Source of the DNA: Anisus vortex
Lineage: Eukaryota > Mollusca > Gastropoda > Planorbidae
Direction: 5' to 3'
NCBI GenBank assembly: GCA_949126835.1
Contig: OX421492.1
Location: 43,860,998-43,924,997, forward strand
DNA: 64,000 nt
The notes below the pieces were generated by a model. The model had not been told where the DNA came from. It saw nothing but the letters and a program-made list of their open reading frames with translations, and did not search any database. This document shows, piece by piece, positions 47,246-59,294 of this stretch; the stretch's first letter is position 1, and each line of letters starts with the position of its first letter. Both the position numbers and the translations under genes were made by a program.

Positions 47246-47697
47246 AGCTACCATTTTTCCTACACATTGGTACATTGTTTTTATTTCAAATATAAAATGT
47301 TATTGATCCTATTGTAGATGCTTGGTTTAAACTTTAACTTTAAGAAGGAGAAAAAACATATTGTTTACTGTAAATAATGGATGTCATGTTACCATAGTAA
47401 CGGTGCCAGGACTAATAGAATGAGGTGAATACGTTGTTTTTATAACTAATGACAGCGTCCTTGTATATCTTTATATCTATAGCAGAACATGTCAGTTCAC
47501 TCACTTAAGATGCACACACAGTAAAATAAATCACAAAGATGCACTGTTAATTAAAGTGAATGGCTTCGTTTATTCAATTATTGGTACGAAACACGTTTTT
47601 TTCAGTGGTACAGTTTAACTCACATCACTTAATTTTCACACACTTGTTATGGCCTCACACAGCTAAACATTGATGAACGTCCAATAATACATATTTT
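47246..47697 (+). other. AT-rich intron, no gene
   Basis: No features recognised. Confidence 0.5.
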
Positions 47698-48287
47698 TTG
47701 GCTTTTGTTTAATTTATATCTGAACATGTCTATTGGCATACACCATAACTGGGCTTTTGTTTAATTTATATCTGAACATGTCTATTGGCATACACCATAA
47801 CTGGGCTTTTGTTTAATTTATATCTGAACATGTCTATTGGCATACACCATAACTGGGCTTTTGTTTAATTTATATCTGAACATGTCTATTGGTATACACC
47901 ATAACTGGGCTTTTGTTTAATTTATATCTGAACATGTCTATTGGTATACACCATAACTGGGCTTTTGTTTAATTTATATCTGAACATGTCTATTGGCATA
48001 CACCATAACTAATAACTGGGCTTTTGTTTAATTTATATCTGAACATGTCTATTGGTATACACCATAACTGGGCTTTTGTTTAATTTATATCTGAACATGT
48101 CTATTGGCATACACCATAACTAATAACTGGGCTTTTGTTTAATTTATATCTGAACATGTCTATTGGTATACACCATAACTGGGCTTTTGTTTAATTTATA
48201 TCTGAACATGTCTATTGGTATACACCATAACTGGGCTTTTGTTTAATTTATATCTGAACATGTCTATTGGCATACACAATAACTGGG
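47698..48287. repeat. 52-bp minisatellite, about 11 copies
   Basis: The unit contains tgggcttttgtttaattt, atatctgaacatgtctattg and gcatacaccataac. Two units carry an extra taataac. It ends less than 40 bp before the exon 31 acceptor, so it may include branch-point sequence for that exon. Confidence 0.9.
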
Positions 48288-48325
48288 CTTTTTAGTTTTA
48301 GTTTTGTTCTGATTTTATTTTCCAG

Positions 48326-48999
48326 TTGAATGCTTAGCAAAGAAAAGAACAAGCGGAGATTCGGTACTCATGGAGATGAAGATGAAATCTTGGAGCAGAA
48401 GTAAAGCATGTTCTTTGTGTGATGAAATGTTTCAAACTGGCTATGACTATAAGAATCATATTCAATCGGTTCACATGATTGCTGAGCATCACTCAGGCAT
48501 AGACATCAATTCAAATCAACTCAAGTTTATGTGTGCCTTTTGCCCACAGCCTTTCACCAGCTACCACCAGTTTTGTGAACACATCACTTCCATAGGAACC
48601 TCCAAATGTGAATGTGTTGATGAAAAAATGAAACGTTGTTTCCATTGTGCTCTGTGTGACTTTGATTGTAAGGATACGGATCTTTTTAAATATCACATTC
48701 TACAGGAACATTTAGACGTTGGCCTACTTACAGAAACATATGACCATCGACCCACTCAGGCATTAGATGCACGTGCAGAGTTTGACCAATCAGAAGTGAC
48801 TTCATATATTAAGAATCGTTTCTTGTGTCACCACTGTAATAACACATATAGTGATATGAAAGGTTTGAAAAGACATCTTGACAAAGTGAAAGGTGTTACA
48901 TTTTGGTGTCAATTTTGTAACAAAAGATTTTCCCGCGACGACGTCTTTAGAAAACATCAAAGAACTTTCCATAACCAAGAGACGAAAGCATGTCTTTGA
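48326..48999 (+). CDS. Alternative zinc-finger exon 31, up to five fingers
   Basis: Acceptor attttattttccag at 48325, phase 1 (G+TT, Val), 223 residues, TGA stop. This is the longest finger exon. Finger 1 is CSLC ... NHIQSVH (C2H2). Finger 2 is CAFC ... EHITSIGTSKC (long H-to-C spacing). Finger 3 is CALC ... YHILQEH (C2H2). Finger 4 is CHHC ... RHLDKVKG, which lacks its fourth ligand. Finger 5 is CQFC ... KHQRTFH (C2H2) with helix RDDVFRK. Fingers 4 and 5 occupy the place of the usual cluster II pair, finger 4 being a decayed Tyr-type finger. Confidence 0.86.
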
Positions 49000-49430
49000 A
49001 AGTCTCTATACTAACAGGCCTAAAATAGGACTACCGGTACCGGTACCAGTCATTCAAATAGTTGTTTTTGTCTTTTTGTTACTTTAATTATCGCTCTCTT
49101 TTTTATTTTTTTATTATGTGCCTATGTTGGAATCATAGTACCAGTAATTCAGTAATTCAGTAATACTGTCATCGTTTAGTTATGTAGCCTACTTATTGCT
49201 ATAAAGGATTTTAAAAAACATTAAGTATAGCTTATAGCCTTTATTTTAAGATTAAAGTATTTTAATTAATGATGTGTAATAGTAATAACTATTTATAAAT
49301 TATTTTAAGTAGGCCTATTACGGCCTAATGTGTAATAATTATTTAAAGTTTTAAGTAATAATGTGTAATACCTATTTAAATTATTTTAAGTAAAAACTAT
49401 ACTATCCCATTTTAACACTGTACATTTTAA
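49000..49430 (+). other. AT-rich 3' flank of exon 31, no gene
   Basis: It contains the word ctaccggtaccggtacc near 49031 and AT-rich sequence. No AATAAA was seen close to the stop. Confidence 0.5.
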
Positions 49431-49439
49431 GTAGAAGGC

Positions 49440-50955
49440 ACGTACCTACACTGTAACTACCTGTACCTACACTGTAACTACCTGTACCTACACTGTAACT
49501 ACCTGTACCTACACTGTAACGACCTGTACCTACACTGTAACTACCTGTACCTACACTGTAACTACCTGTACCTACACTGTAACTACCTGTACCTACACTG
49601 TAACTACCTCTACCTACACTGTAACTACCTGTATCTACACTGTAACTACCTGTACCTACACTGTAACTACCTGTACCTACACTGTAACTACCTGTACCTA
49701 CACTGTAACTACCTGTACCTACACTGTAACTACCTGTACCTACACTGTAACTACCTGTACCTACACTGTAACTACCTGTACCTACACTGTAACTACCTGT
49801 ACCTACACTGTAACTACCTGTACCTACACTGTAACACCTGTACCTACACTGTAACTACCTGTACCTACACTGTAACACCTGTACCTACACTGTAACACCT
49901 GTACCTACACTGTAACACCTGTACCTACACTGTAACTACCTGTACCTACACTGTAAAGTAACTACCTGTACCTACACTGTAACTACCTGTACCTACACTG
50001 TAACTACCTGTACCTACACTGTAACTACCTGTACCTACACTGTAACTACCTGTACCTACACTGTAACTACCTGTACCTACACTGTAACTACCTGTACCTA
50101 CACTGTAACTACCTGTACCTACACTGTAACTACCTGTACCTACACTGTAACTACCTGTACCTACACTGTAACTACCTGTACCTACACTGTAACTACCTGT
50201 ACCTACACTGTAACACCTGTACCTACACTGTAACTACCTGTACCTACACTGTAACACCTGTACCTACACTGTAACACCTGTACCTACACTGTAACACCTG
50301 TACCTACACTGTAAAGTAACACCTGTACCTACACTGTAACTACCTGTACCTACACTGTAACTACCTGTACCTACACTGTAACTACCTGTACCTACACTGT
50401 AACTACCTGTACCTACACTGTAACTACCTGTACCTACACTGTAACTACCTGTACCTACACTGTAACTACCTGTACCTACACTGTAACTACCTGTACCTAC
50501 ACTGTAACACCTGTACCTACACCGTAACACCTGTACCTACACCGTAACACCTGTACCTACACTGTAACTACCTGTACCTACACTGTAACTACCTGTACCT
50601 ACACTGTAACACCTGTACCTACACTGTAACTACCTGTACCTACACTGTAACTACCTGTACCTACACTGTAACTACCTGTACCTACACTGTAACTACCTGT
50701 ACCTACACTGTAACTACCTGTACCTACACTGTAACACCTGTACCTACACTGTAACTACCTGTACCTACACTGTAACTACCTGTACCTACACTGTAACACC
50801 TGTACCTACACTGTAACTACCTGTACCTACACTGTAACTACCTGTACCTACACTGTAACTACCTGTACCTACACTGTAACTATCTGTACCTACACTGTAA
50901 CTACCTGTACCTACACTGTAACTACCTGTACCTACACTGTAACTACCTGTACCAG
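49440..50955. repeat. 21-bp minisatellite, about 72 copies
   Basis: The unit is acctgtacctacactgtaact, with an 18-bp variant lacking tac. Some copies carry an extra gtaa. The 21- and 18-bp lengths keep frames open (YSVGTGS repeats on the minus strand), which makes misleading ORFs. Confidence 0.92.
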
Positions 50956-52381
50956 TATGAAACAAAGAAGGTGGGTATGGGCGTGGGTCCCAGTGTTTCT
51001 GCAATATTGGATCCACCAAAAATGATTTCATTCTAATGCTCCAAGAATCTACGAAGGTGAATTGTATTTTTAAAAAAAAATCATTCAGCGATCATTAAAA
51101 GAAGTGAATGATGAAAAGACTTGGATAATTGGATACAACTACAGAAGTCTACACAGGGTGACAAAACTATTTCTATTGGCCTAGACTTTAATTCACTTCT
51201 AAACTTTCTAACTTTCTTGGACTACTCTGAATTAGCGGGAAAACATATCACCGCCAGAATCGTACCCCTTTCCAGAAGTAGTACCGGTACCGGTACCGGC
51301 AGAAGAAAATGTAGCCTACTAATAAAAAGCCATAAAACACTTAAAATTTAATGCTGCTCCCCTTGGCTTAGGCCTTTAAAACTCACAAAATAAAAAGACA
51401 ATTTATTTAGTTTTAATTATTAGTATTACCGGTAGTCTAAGTCTAGATCGAACTCAACCGAGTGACAGAAAACCAAACGGACAAAGTCCCGGATTGAATT
51501 TAATGTAGGAGATCTTTTCTTTTACTTTTTTTTAAAGCTCGCGCTCATTTTACCTATAAAATTAGCATGCATTCAATATACTTCCTTCTTACATATACTC
51601 GAGGCCTACCTTTGCGTACTGTACAACTCTTAACATTTGTATAAGTATAGGGCCTAAACACATCTGCCTACATTACACAGGCCTACTAAAATAAAATTGT
51701 CAACTCCCCCAACTTTTAAAGGTGCGTTTGGTTACTTAAGTTACTAGATCTAGGCCTAAATATTTATTTTTTCTTTAAATTCAATATAAACGTCTTCTTT
51801 AAAATTGATTGACATATTTTATTATTTATGTAGTCTAATTCATAGTGTTATAACAATACTATAAGGTACCGGTATTAGTATTAGGCCTAAGCTTAGTTAA
51901 AAATTTATTAGACGTACCGGTATTGGTACTGTAATTATACTGTAGACTGTAGACTATTTGCAGTATTTGCGATGATTATTAAGATCGTTTTTCGAGTGCA
52001 ATTTTTGTTGTTGTGTGTTAAAATAAAAGAATAAATACTTTGAAATTCGTCTTTATTTAAAAGACATATTCACTCTACTGCATGAAAACCTACATTTTTA
52101 TTTTATACGGTGTACAAAATAGGCCAACCTCCAAGATACTCCTGTACATTTAATATACTATGGGCCCTACGGTACTGTATTTTTTCACTATCACCTTTTC
52201 AATGCTAAGACTAGGTTCATGTTTAATTGTACACTATTGTACTGTACAAGTACAAGTATATATTGGGGATTAGCCAACAAGTCAAAATGTGTGCTTTCAG
52301 CCTGTCGTCTGCTGTTGTGTAGATTTACTTGTGTTGTATTGTTTTATATTTTGTCTCACTGGCTTCACTCTTTATATTTAG
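50956..52381 (+). other. AT-rich intron, no gene
   Basis: Short frames here have no domain. A triple accggt tandem lies at about 51284-51300. Confidence 0.5.
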
Positions 52382-52677
52382 CTGCTCCCCGACCTAGACA
52401 TCTTCTAAACTTTCATTACCGCTGTGATATCTGTGATGCTGGCTTCAACTACCCCCAAAATTTGTCCAGACACAAGAGATGTTCTCATGGTCTCGGTGAA
52501 AGGAACCAAGAGTACTTCTGTCACACTTGCTGTATTGGCTTCTCTCGTAAGGACGTGTTTAAAAAACATTTACAGGCACAAAGTCACGTGTTCAAAGAGA
52601 ACGAATCACTGAGACTGGAGGAAATCAACAAAAAAGAAAACTGTAGTGCAGTTCGGTTTTCTCTTTCTTCAATTTAG
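52382..52677 (+). CDS. Alternative zinc-finger exon 32 (cluster II)
   Basis: Acceptor ctttatatttag at 52381, phase 1 (G+CT, Ala), 97 residues, TAG stop. Finger 1 CDIC ... RHKRCSH may use either Cys or His as last ligand. Finger 2 is CHTC ... KHLQAQSH (H-x5-H) with helix RKDVFKK. The linker HGLGERNQEYFC resembles HGLGEM of exon 20. A charged tail of about 30 residues follows. It is probably intermediate between the exon 17/20 type and the standard pair. Confidence 0.84.
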
Positions 52678-52790
52678 TTTATATTCATAGATACAGCCGA
52701 AACCAATAATATCCAGAGTGTCGATGAGATCCCAATTACCGGTACGTGTTGTTATATTTTGTCAAGGGCACTCAATTATATTTTGTTACC

Positions 52791-53757
52791 TAGAGTCAAG
52801 GAGATCCCAATTATATTTTGTTACATAGAGTCAAGGAGATCCCAATTATATTTTGTTACCTAGAGTCAAGGAGATCCCAATTATATGTTATTACCTAGAG
52901 TCAAGGAGATCCCAATTATATGTTATTACCTAGAGTCAAGGAGATCCCAATTATATGTTATTACCTAGAGTCAAGGAGATCCCAATTATATGTTGTTACA
53001 TAGAGTCAAGGAGATCCCAATTATATGTTATTACCTAGAGTCAAGGAGATCCCAATTATATGTTATTACCTAGAGTCAAGGAGATCCCAATTATATGTTG
53101 TTACATAGAGTCAAGGAGATCCCAATTATATGTTGTTACATAGAGTCAAGGAGATCCCAATAATATTTTGTTACCTAGAGTCAAGAAGATCCCAATTATA
53201 TGTTGTTACATAGAGTCAAGGAGATCCCAATTATATTTTATTACCTAGAGTCAAGGAGATCCCAATTATATGTTGTTACATAGAGTCAAGGAGATCCCAA
53301 TTATATTTTATTACCTAGAGTCAAGGAGATCCCCATTATATGTTGTTACATAGAGTCAAGGAGATCCCAATTATATTTTATTACCTAGAGTCAAGGAGAT
53401 CCCCATTATATGTTGTTACATAGAGTCAAGGAGATCCCAATTATATTTTGTTACATATAGTCAAGGAGATCCCAATTATATTTTATTACCTAGAGTCAAG
53501 GAGATCCCAATTATATTTTACTACCTAGAGTCAAGGATATCCCAATTATATTTTGTTACATAGAGTCAAGGAGATCCCAATTATATTTTACTACCTAGAG
53601 TCAAGGATATCCCAATTATATTTTGTTACATAGAGTCAAGGAGATCCCAATTATATTTTATTACCTAGAGTCAAGGAGATCCCAATTATATTTTGTTACA
53701 TAGAGTCAAGGAGATCCCAATTATATTTTGTTACCTAGAGTCAAGGAGATCCCAGTT
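52791..53757. repeat. 35-bp minisatellite, about 27 copies
   Basis: The unit is tagagtcaaggagatcccaa followed by ttatatgttattacc, with dimorphic positions (ttatt, ttgtt; tacc, taca). Partial units extend upstream to about 52718. It starts about 40-110 bp downstream of exon 32. Confidence 0.92.
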
Positions 53758-54500
53758 ACCGTACGTTTGTTACACATGTTTTATATTTATATTTTAATTA
53801 AACTTTCTATGAAGGTTACAACTGTAAAGATTTTTTATTATTTTTATTCCACGCCAGCAGACTTCATTTAAACAAAGAACTAAAATATTTTCTTAGGCCT
53901 GGTATCGGTACTGAACTTAGATTTACCGGTTTAAGAACATTCAAATTCAATTATGACTGTGTAACACTGCTCGGCTAGTCTATATTAAGACACCCCGGTA
54001 TAAGACTAAGCCTTACAGCTACTAGTACCAAATGATAATATTATAATGATAAGCTCCAATATTTGTTGTAATAATATCAATGACCAGGTATGAAGTTGAA
54101 CTAAACTTTTTTTTATAAATAAATATTTTTATTACGTTATGCTTTGTGTTCTTCTTGATAATAAACCGTTACAAAAATGATTTCTGTATTTTGTTTAGTT
54201 AATGCGTTTTTATGTGTTGTTGTTTTTATTATATACCGTAGTCTATATTTAGACCTTTGCTAAAAGTAAGACTTGACTTTGATCCAGGGGCGGATTTAAA
54301 GAAAAAATATTAAAGAAAAAATGGGGATTCTGGAGGACGTTGGGGGGGCCCTTCTCCTCCGTGTCAAAATAACAATTGAACAATAGATAATTTATTGGTA
54401 ATGGAACAATAGATAAGATAAATCACTGTTCTTTCATATTGAAAAAGAAAAATGTTAGTATCCTTATATCTATCTGAGTATTGTAATAGCAATATATTAT
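53758..54500 (+). other. AT-rich spacer with a solitary hAT-like end
   Basis: ccaggggcggatttaaa near 54287 resembles a hAT terminus, but no partner was found. Nothing coding. Confidence 0.4.
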
Positions 54501-55430
54501 TGTTGTATTGTAACAGTATTTCTAAGTTAGATTTTAATGCTTATATTTAATACTTATTAAAAGTAATATTTTGTCCTCTTCTCCTAATTCCTCTTGTGTA
54601 CCCAGGCTGAGTGATTTAACTATTGGTGTACCCAGGCTGAGTGATTTAACTATTGGTGTACCCAGGCTGAGTGATTTAACTATTGGTGTACCCAGGCTGA
54701 GTGATTTAACTATTGGTGTTTCTAGGCTGAGTGATTTAACTATTGGTGTTTCTAGGCTGAGTGATTTAACTATTGGTGTACCCAGGCTGAGTGATTTAAC
54801 TATTGGTGTACCCAGGCTGAGTGATTTAACTATTGGTGTACCCAGGCTTAGTGATTTAACTATTGGTGTTTCTAGGCTGAGTGATTTAACTATTGGTGTT
54901 TCTGGGTTGAGTGATTTAACTATTGGTGTTTCTAGGCTGAGTGATTTAACTATTGGTGTTTCTAGGCTGAGTGATTTATTTATTGGTGTACCCAGGCTGA
55001 GTGATTTAACTATTGGTGTTTCTAGGCTGAGTGATTTAACTATTGGTGTTTCTAGGCTGAGTGATTTAACTATTGGTGTTTCTAGGCTGAGTGATTTAAC
55101 TATTGGTGTTTCTAGGCTGAGTGATTTAACTATTGGTGTTTCTAGGCTGAGTGATTTAACTATTGGTGTTTCTAGGCTGAGTGATTTAACTATTGGTGTT
55201 TCTAGGCTGAGTGATTTAACTATTGGTGTACCCAGGCTGAGTGATTTAACTATTGGTGTTTCTAGGCTGAGTGATTTAACTATTGGTGTTTCCAGGCTGA
55301 GTGATTTAACTATTGGTGTACCCAGGCTTAGTGATTTAACTATTGGTGTTATTCTTGTAAGTTGTCATTATTCACTAGTAATGAAGCTTGTAGCTCTATT
55401 TTAAATTTCTTCTGTTTTTATGTTGCCTTT
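54500..55430 (-). pseudogene. Non-LTR retrotransposon fragment with internal amplification
   Basis: Flanks at 54520-54600 and 55345-55405 align with parts of the reverse-transcriptase copy at about 56300-56455 (for example ttcactagtaatgaagcttgtagctct versus its counterpart near 56420, with substitutions). On the minus strand this is the C-terminal region reading near TPLVKSLNLETLE. The segment between is the 30-bp array listed separately. Confidence 0.65.
54601..55350. repeat. 30-bp minisatellite, 25 copies, derived from retrotransposon coding sequence
   Basis: The unit is cccaggctgagtgatttaac followed by tattggtgta, with an alternating variant starting tctaggctg. It corresponds to tctaggtttagtgatttgac plus taatggtgtt in the retrotransposon copy at about 56370. 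Because 30 bp equals 10 codons, a frame stays open through the array on both strands. Confidence 0.9.
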
Positions 55431-55742
55431 GGTTAATGGGAATCAGCAGTGGCGTACCGAGGGCTGGTATCACCCGGTGCGGTAAACTTTGGGTGTCACC
55501 CCCCCCCACCCCCCGCGCCCACGACTTTCACCATAGTTTTCGTCTCCTTAAAACAAGCCTACGGTTCCAATATGACAAAAACAAAAACATATTAATTTAA
55601 AATTAGAAAGTAAAAGCAATGAACAACTGAAACAACCGTACGGTTAGTTATTTTTACATTAAAAGTAGGCCTACTTTATTTAAATATTTCCTTTCCTGCT
55701 CTTCAAAACTGCAAACTTGTCGATCACCTCCTCAAAATCTAT

Positions 55743-58596
55743 TTAATTCACATTATCCCCTTCAATCGATAACAAAGCCTGATTAGAAATTCTTGAATGT
55801 CCCATGGTGGAGCGTAAATAGCTTTTTATAAGTTTTAAATTTTGAAAAGCTCCGTTCACATGAAGCCACAGACACATACCGTTAGAAATAATTGAAGGCC
55901 TGGAGAGAGTATTGGAAGATATTCTATGAAGTCCCATTTAGCTATGAATTTCAAAATATCTAACACTGACCGGTACAGGGCTTGTTTTAGGTCAACATCA
56001 GCTGCTTTTAGCTGTCGTCTATCTTATCTTATCTTATACATTACAGACGCTCCTTCTATAAAGAAGATTATTGCGTCCTACGCTCATCCGTGGCCCGAGT
56101 CTAGTCTTGCATTTTTATTAATGTTTTAAATGATGTTAGGTTATTGGTTTTCCTGGTTTGTTCAGGCAACCCATTCCATGCCCGAATGCCACTCGGGAAG
56201 AAAGAGTACTTATATGCATTTGTTCTCGCATAAGGGACAAGGAAGGTGTTTTTGTCTTTATGTTTATCTGAGCTTTGCAACAGATTGTTATTGGGTTGTA
56301 TTTCTAAATTAGAGTTTAATGCCTTATGTATTATTACTACTTTACTCTTTGCCCTTCTGTCCTCTAGTGTTTCTAGGTTTAGTGATTTGACTAATGGTGT
56401 TACTCTTGTCAATTGGGAATATTCACTAGTTATAAACCTTGCAGCTCTTTTTTGAATTTGTTCTAATTTTTTAATGTTTTCTTTAGTTGATGGGTCCCAT
56501 ACAGATCCTGCATATTCTAGTATAGGCCTAACTAATGTGAGATAGCATTTTAGTTTTATATTCTTATTACATTTGTAAAAGTTCCTTTTTATGAATCCTA
56601 ATGTTTTGTTTGATTTTTTAATTACTTCATCAATGTGAGGGTTCCAAGATAACTTATCATTTATTATTACTCCTAGATACTTAGCATTGCTAGTTTGAGT
56701 TAGTTCTTTACCATGAATGAAGTAGTTTGTTATTATTTGTTTCTTTTTCTTGGACACCCTTATTAGTTGGCATTTTTCTGGGTGAAAAGACATACTCCAG
56801 TTTGATTCCCATTTTTGTAGTTCATCTAGGTCTTTTTGTAAAAGTTCACTATCTTTTCCTGTCTTTATTATTCTATAAATTATGCAATCATCGAGTGGTG
56901 TCTCTTTTAAGAGCTCATATTCGGATAGCTCTTCGTAGAAAGTGGTTAATTTGGGAATGGACACCAATAACTCTTCTTCACTTGCTGACAGTAGAATCTT
57001 GGGCTGAACAGCCTCAAAAAAACATATCTGCAACTTCTTTAAACGCTGTTAATTTGATCTGGCGTTCAGAATAAAAGCGATCAATACACTCTAGCATCTC
57101 CCTACTGCTTTCTTCTCGCATAGAAATTCCAGCACCTCTTAAATTTCCCCAAGCCATTCTCTTCTTGAATCTTAATCTTCTCTCTACCGAAATCCCATGT
57201 TGGTCTGATTTTATAAGTGCTTGATCAATAGCATGCTCCACTAATTGACTCCGCTTTTTCGTGCTAAATCTTAATGCGTCTAACTTGGTCACCACTTTAT
57301 CAAGAGTTAAGTCTTTAGTCTGCAGGTACTGCTGTGTAAGATTAACTTCTTCAAGAATATCAGCCCAAAGGTTATGGTAGCAGATAAACGTGACATCAAA
57401 GGCAGCATGTAAAAGTCCTTGTGCTGTACCTCTTGTGTCCAAAATTTTCACGAGGATTACATTAAGCTTCTATCGCCGTAATAACATTTATCCAACTTAT
57501 CTTTCACTGGTTTAACAGCAGTTTGTTGAGCGCTCCAACGTGTTGTAGATAGCCTTTTCAACGACACCCCAGTGTGTTATATTAAAACATCCCATCGTTG
57601 AGTGGAAGCAGCAAAGAAGGAAAACATTCTTTTAAGGGTACCCAAAACTGTTATACATGAAGCATTTTCGGCAAAAGAGTGTTGACCACACAAGTTAAGG
57701 GAATGGCCGACACATCCATTAAAAATAGCTTTCTCGTTCTTTCTTTTCAAAATGGCTTGAACATCTCCATGGATTCCAGACATTGTGGCAGCATTGTCGT
57801 AACCTTGAGCTCTGCACATCATTATATCAAATCCGTCCCTTTTTAGATTTTTAGGAATGCCAGAACTGAGGTCGTCAGCTTTTTCCCCCTTAGAGGAAAA
57901 AGATCCAAGAAACACTCTCTCACTTCAACTTTCCCACTGTGGATTTTCACATATCTGATCACCTCAGATATTTGGTGAGTGTGTGATATATCATCTTCGT
58001 TGTGGCCACGAAATGCCAGATTTTGCTTAGCAAGATACAATGTAACATCTAGCAACCTGTGTAGGATATCCCTCCACTTTTTCTTCTCCCTATCCATTTA
58101 GACAATTCTTGCGGCATCAATTGTTTTATATACCTTAAGTCCTGCTATCAATGTTTTCCATTTTTCAAGGCAACGTAGGTGCTCTTCAGATGTCTCATAA
58201 TTATGTAGTTTTGGACTAGGTTCCACCACTTATCAAACCCAGTAACAAATTTAGATGTTGTTTTGGTAACATCAACAGCAAACAAACTCTAGCAAAAACA
58301 GTAGACTATAATTTCTGAAACAAAGAAATCCCTCTTTTGATGATTTCAACCCGAAAATGATCTGGAACTGGTATGTTCCAGTAAGAAGCATCTGATAGAG
58401 TATTCCGATTTTTCTCTTTAACGTCACTCATAATGACATTAGCCATATCTTGTTTCGAATCAACATTATCAGCATCAACTTTTTTTTTTACAAATAATCC
58501 AGGCATATTACTTGTGTTTCCACGCCATCCTCTTCCATTTTCTGCACTATTTGCTCTTCTAAAGAATGCATGCTGCTGGCTGTATGGTGATGGCAC
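55743..58596 (-). pseudogene. hAT transposase (ZMYM/TTF-type), frameshifted and interrupted
   Basis: Fragments in N-to-C order on the minus strand: 58596-58306 (N-terminal), 58097-57843 (QNLAFRGHNED, typical of the DUF4371 region), 57915-57577 (QGYDNAATMSG and FNGCVGHSLNLCG, typical of the catalytic region), 57451-57014, a short stretch to about 56910 (KLTTFYEELSEYELLKE), and after the insertion 55937-55743 with the hAT dimerisation motif (LKLIKSYLRSTM ... ALLSIE). Several frameshifts make it non-functional. Confidence 0.8.
56020..56910 (-). mobile_element. 5'-truncated non-LTR retrotransposon nested in the hAT element
   Basis: On the minus strand the open frame runs on from hAT sequence into the reverse transcriptase at about the catalytic DD (LDDCIIYR). 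Continuing motifs are LQKWESNWSMSFHPEKC, KYLGVIINDKLSW, RPILEYAGSVWDP, RRAARF and a C-terminal FFPSGIRAWNGLP. This is the second half of a Jockey/CR1-like reverse transcriptase. The 3' end is a (GATAA)n-type tail at about 56018-56038. No endonuclease or upstream RT is present, so it is a dead insertion. Confidence 0.8.
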
Positions 58597-58797
58597 ACCG
58601 TGCTGCTAGTCATTTTAATTTTTTTGATTATGATCTGCCATCCGTTCTGTTATCGGACTAGACCAGCAGTGCGGGATCTGTAAAATTATCATTTTTTTAA
58701 ATATTATATTCTTCATTCGGGTGTCACCCCCTGACAGGGTGTCACCCGGTGCGGTCCGCACCCCCCGCACCCCCCTCCGTACACCACTGGGAATCAG

Positions 58798-59290
58798 TGT
58801 ACATTTTAAAACTTTCATCCATCAGATCAACATGCTATGAGTTAGTCAAAGCCTCTTTTGTTTATTAAATTTAAAAACAGAGTTGTAATTAATTTGAAGG
58901 TCAAATATTTTGCAGAGGGGACATATACCCAAGGGCGACACTTCCAGGGCGGGGGGGGGGGGCGTATAATTCAGTCTAAATATAGAACTTCACGAGCAGT
59001 TACAGTATGCAAGGGGGCGGCGCTGAAACTTTTGCCCTGGGGCGCTACATAAGCTTGTAAAGGCTCTGAAGATGTGACGTTATATTTGACGATTTAACTG
59101 CGACGTAATGTTAACTAAAAAAAAAAGAGAGCGGCTGATGGATGCTATTCAGCTCCACGTCATTTGTTAAATCCTTAATAAAATAATTTAGCGAAATTGT
59201 GCATGTTCCTGGCTGACTGACAACCAAATATCTTCGGAAAACTTATCGACATATTCCCGTCATCCTATGGAGCTGAAACTTAACGGATAG
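58798..59290 (+). other. Spacer with G-rich tracts, no gene
   Basis: It contains gcgggggggggggg near 58950 and gggggcggcgctg near 59015. Probably transposon debris; no frame with a domain. Confidence 0.45.
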
Positions 59291-59294
59291 ACAT

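Larger units (their letters stand above)
55447..58789 (-). mobile_element. hAT transposon, degenerate, with 8-bp target duplication
   Basis: The ends cagtggcgtaccgagg (55447) and cctccgtacaccactg (ending 58789) are inverted repeats, 14 of 16 matching. The flanking 8-bp duplication ggaatcag is perfect (55439-55446 and 58790-58797). GTGTCACCCGGTGCGGT-like subterminal blocks occur at both ends. The transposase lies on the minus strand in broken frames. A reverse-transcriptase fragment is inserted inside. The intact duplication shows the outer element has not been rearranged. Confidence 0.88.

Noticed and set aside
49440..51031. Minus-strand ORFs rich in YSVGTGS
   Set aside because: They are products of the 21/18-bp minisatellite, with no start context, acceptor or domain.
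51121..51351. 76-codon ORF after the 21-bp array
   Set aside because: No domain, no supporting splice signal, and it contains repeated accggt words; likely chance.
54571..55404. 277-codon ORF of RLSDLTIGV repeats
   Set aside because: It is antisense to a retrotransposon fragment and is open only because the unit is 30 bp without stops.
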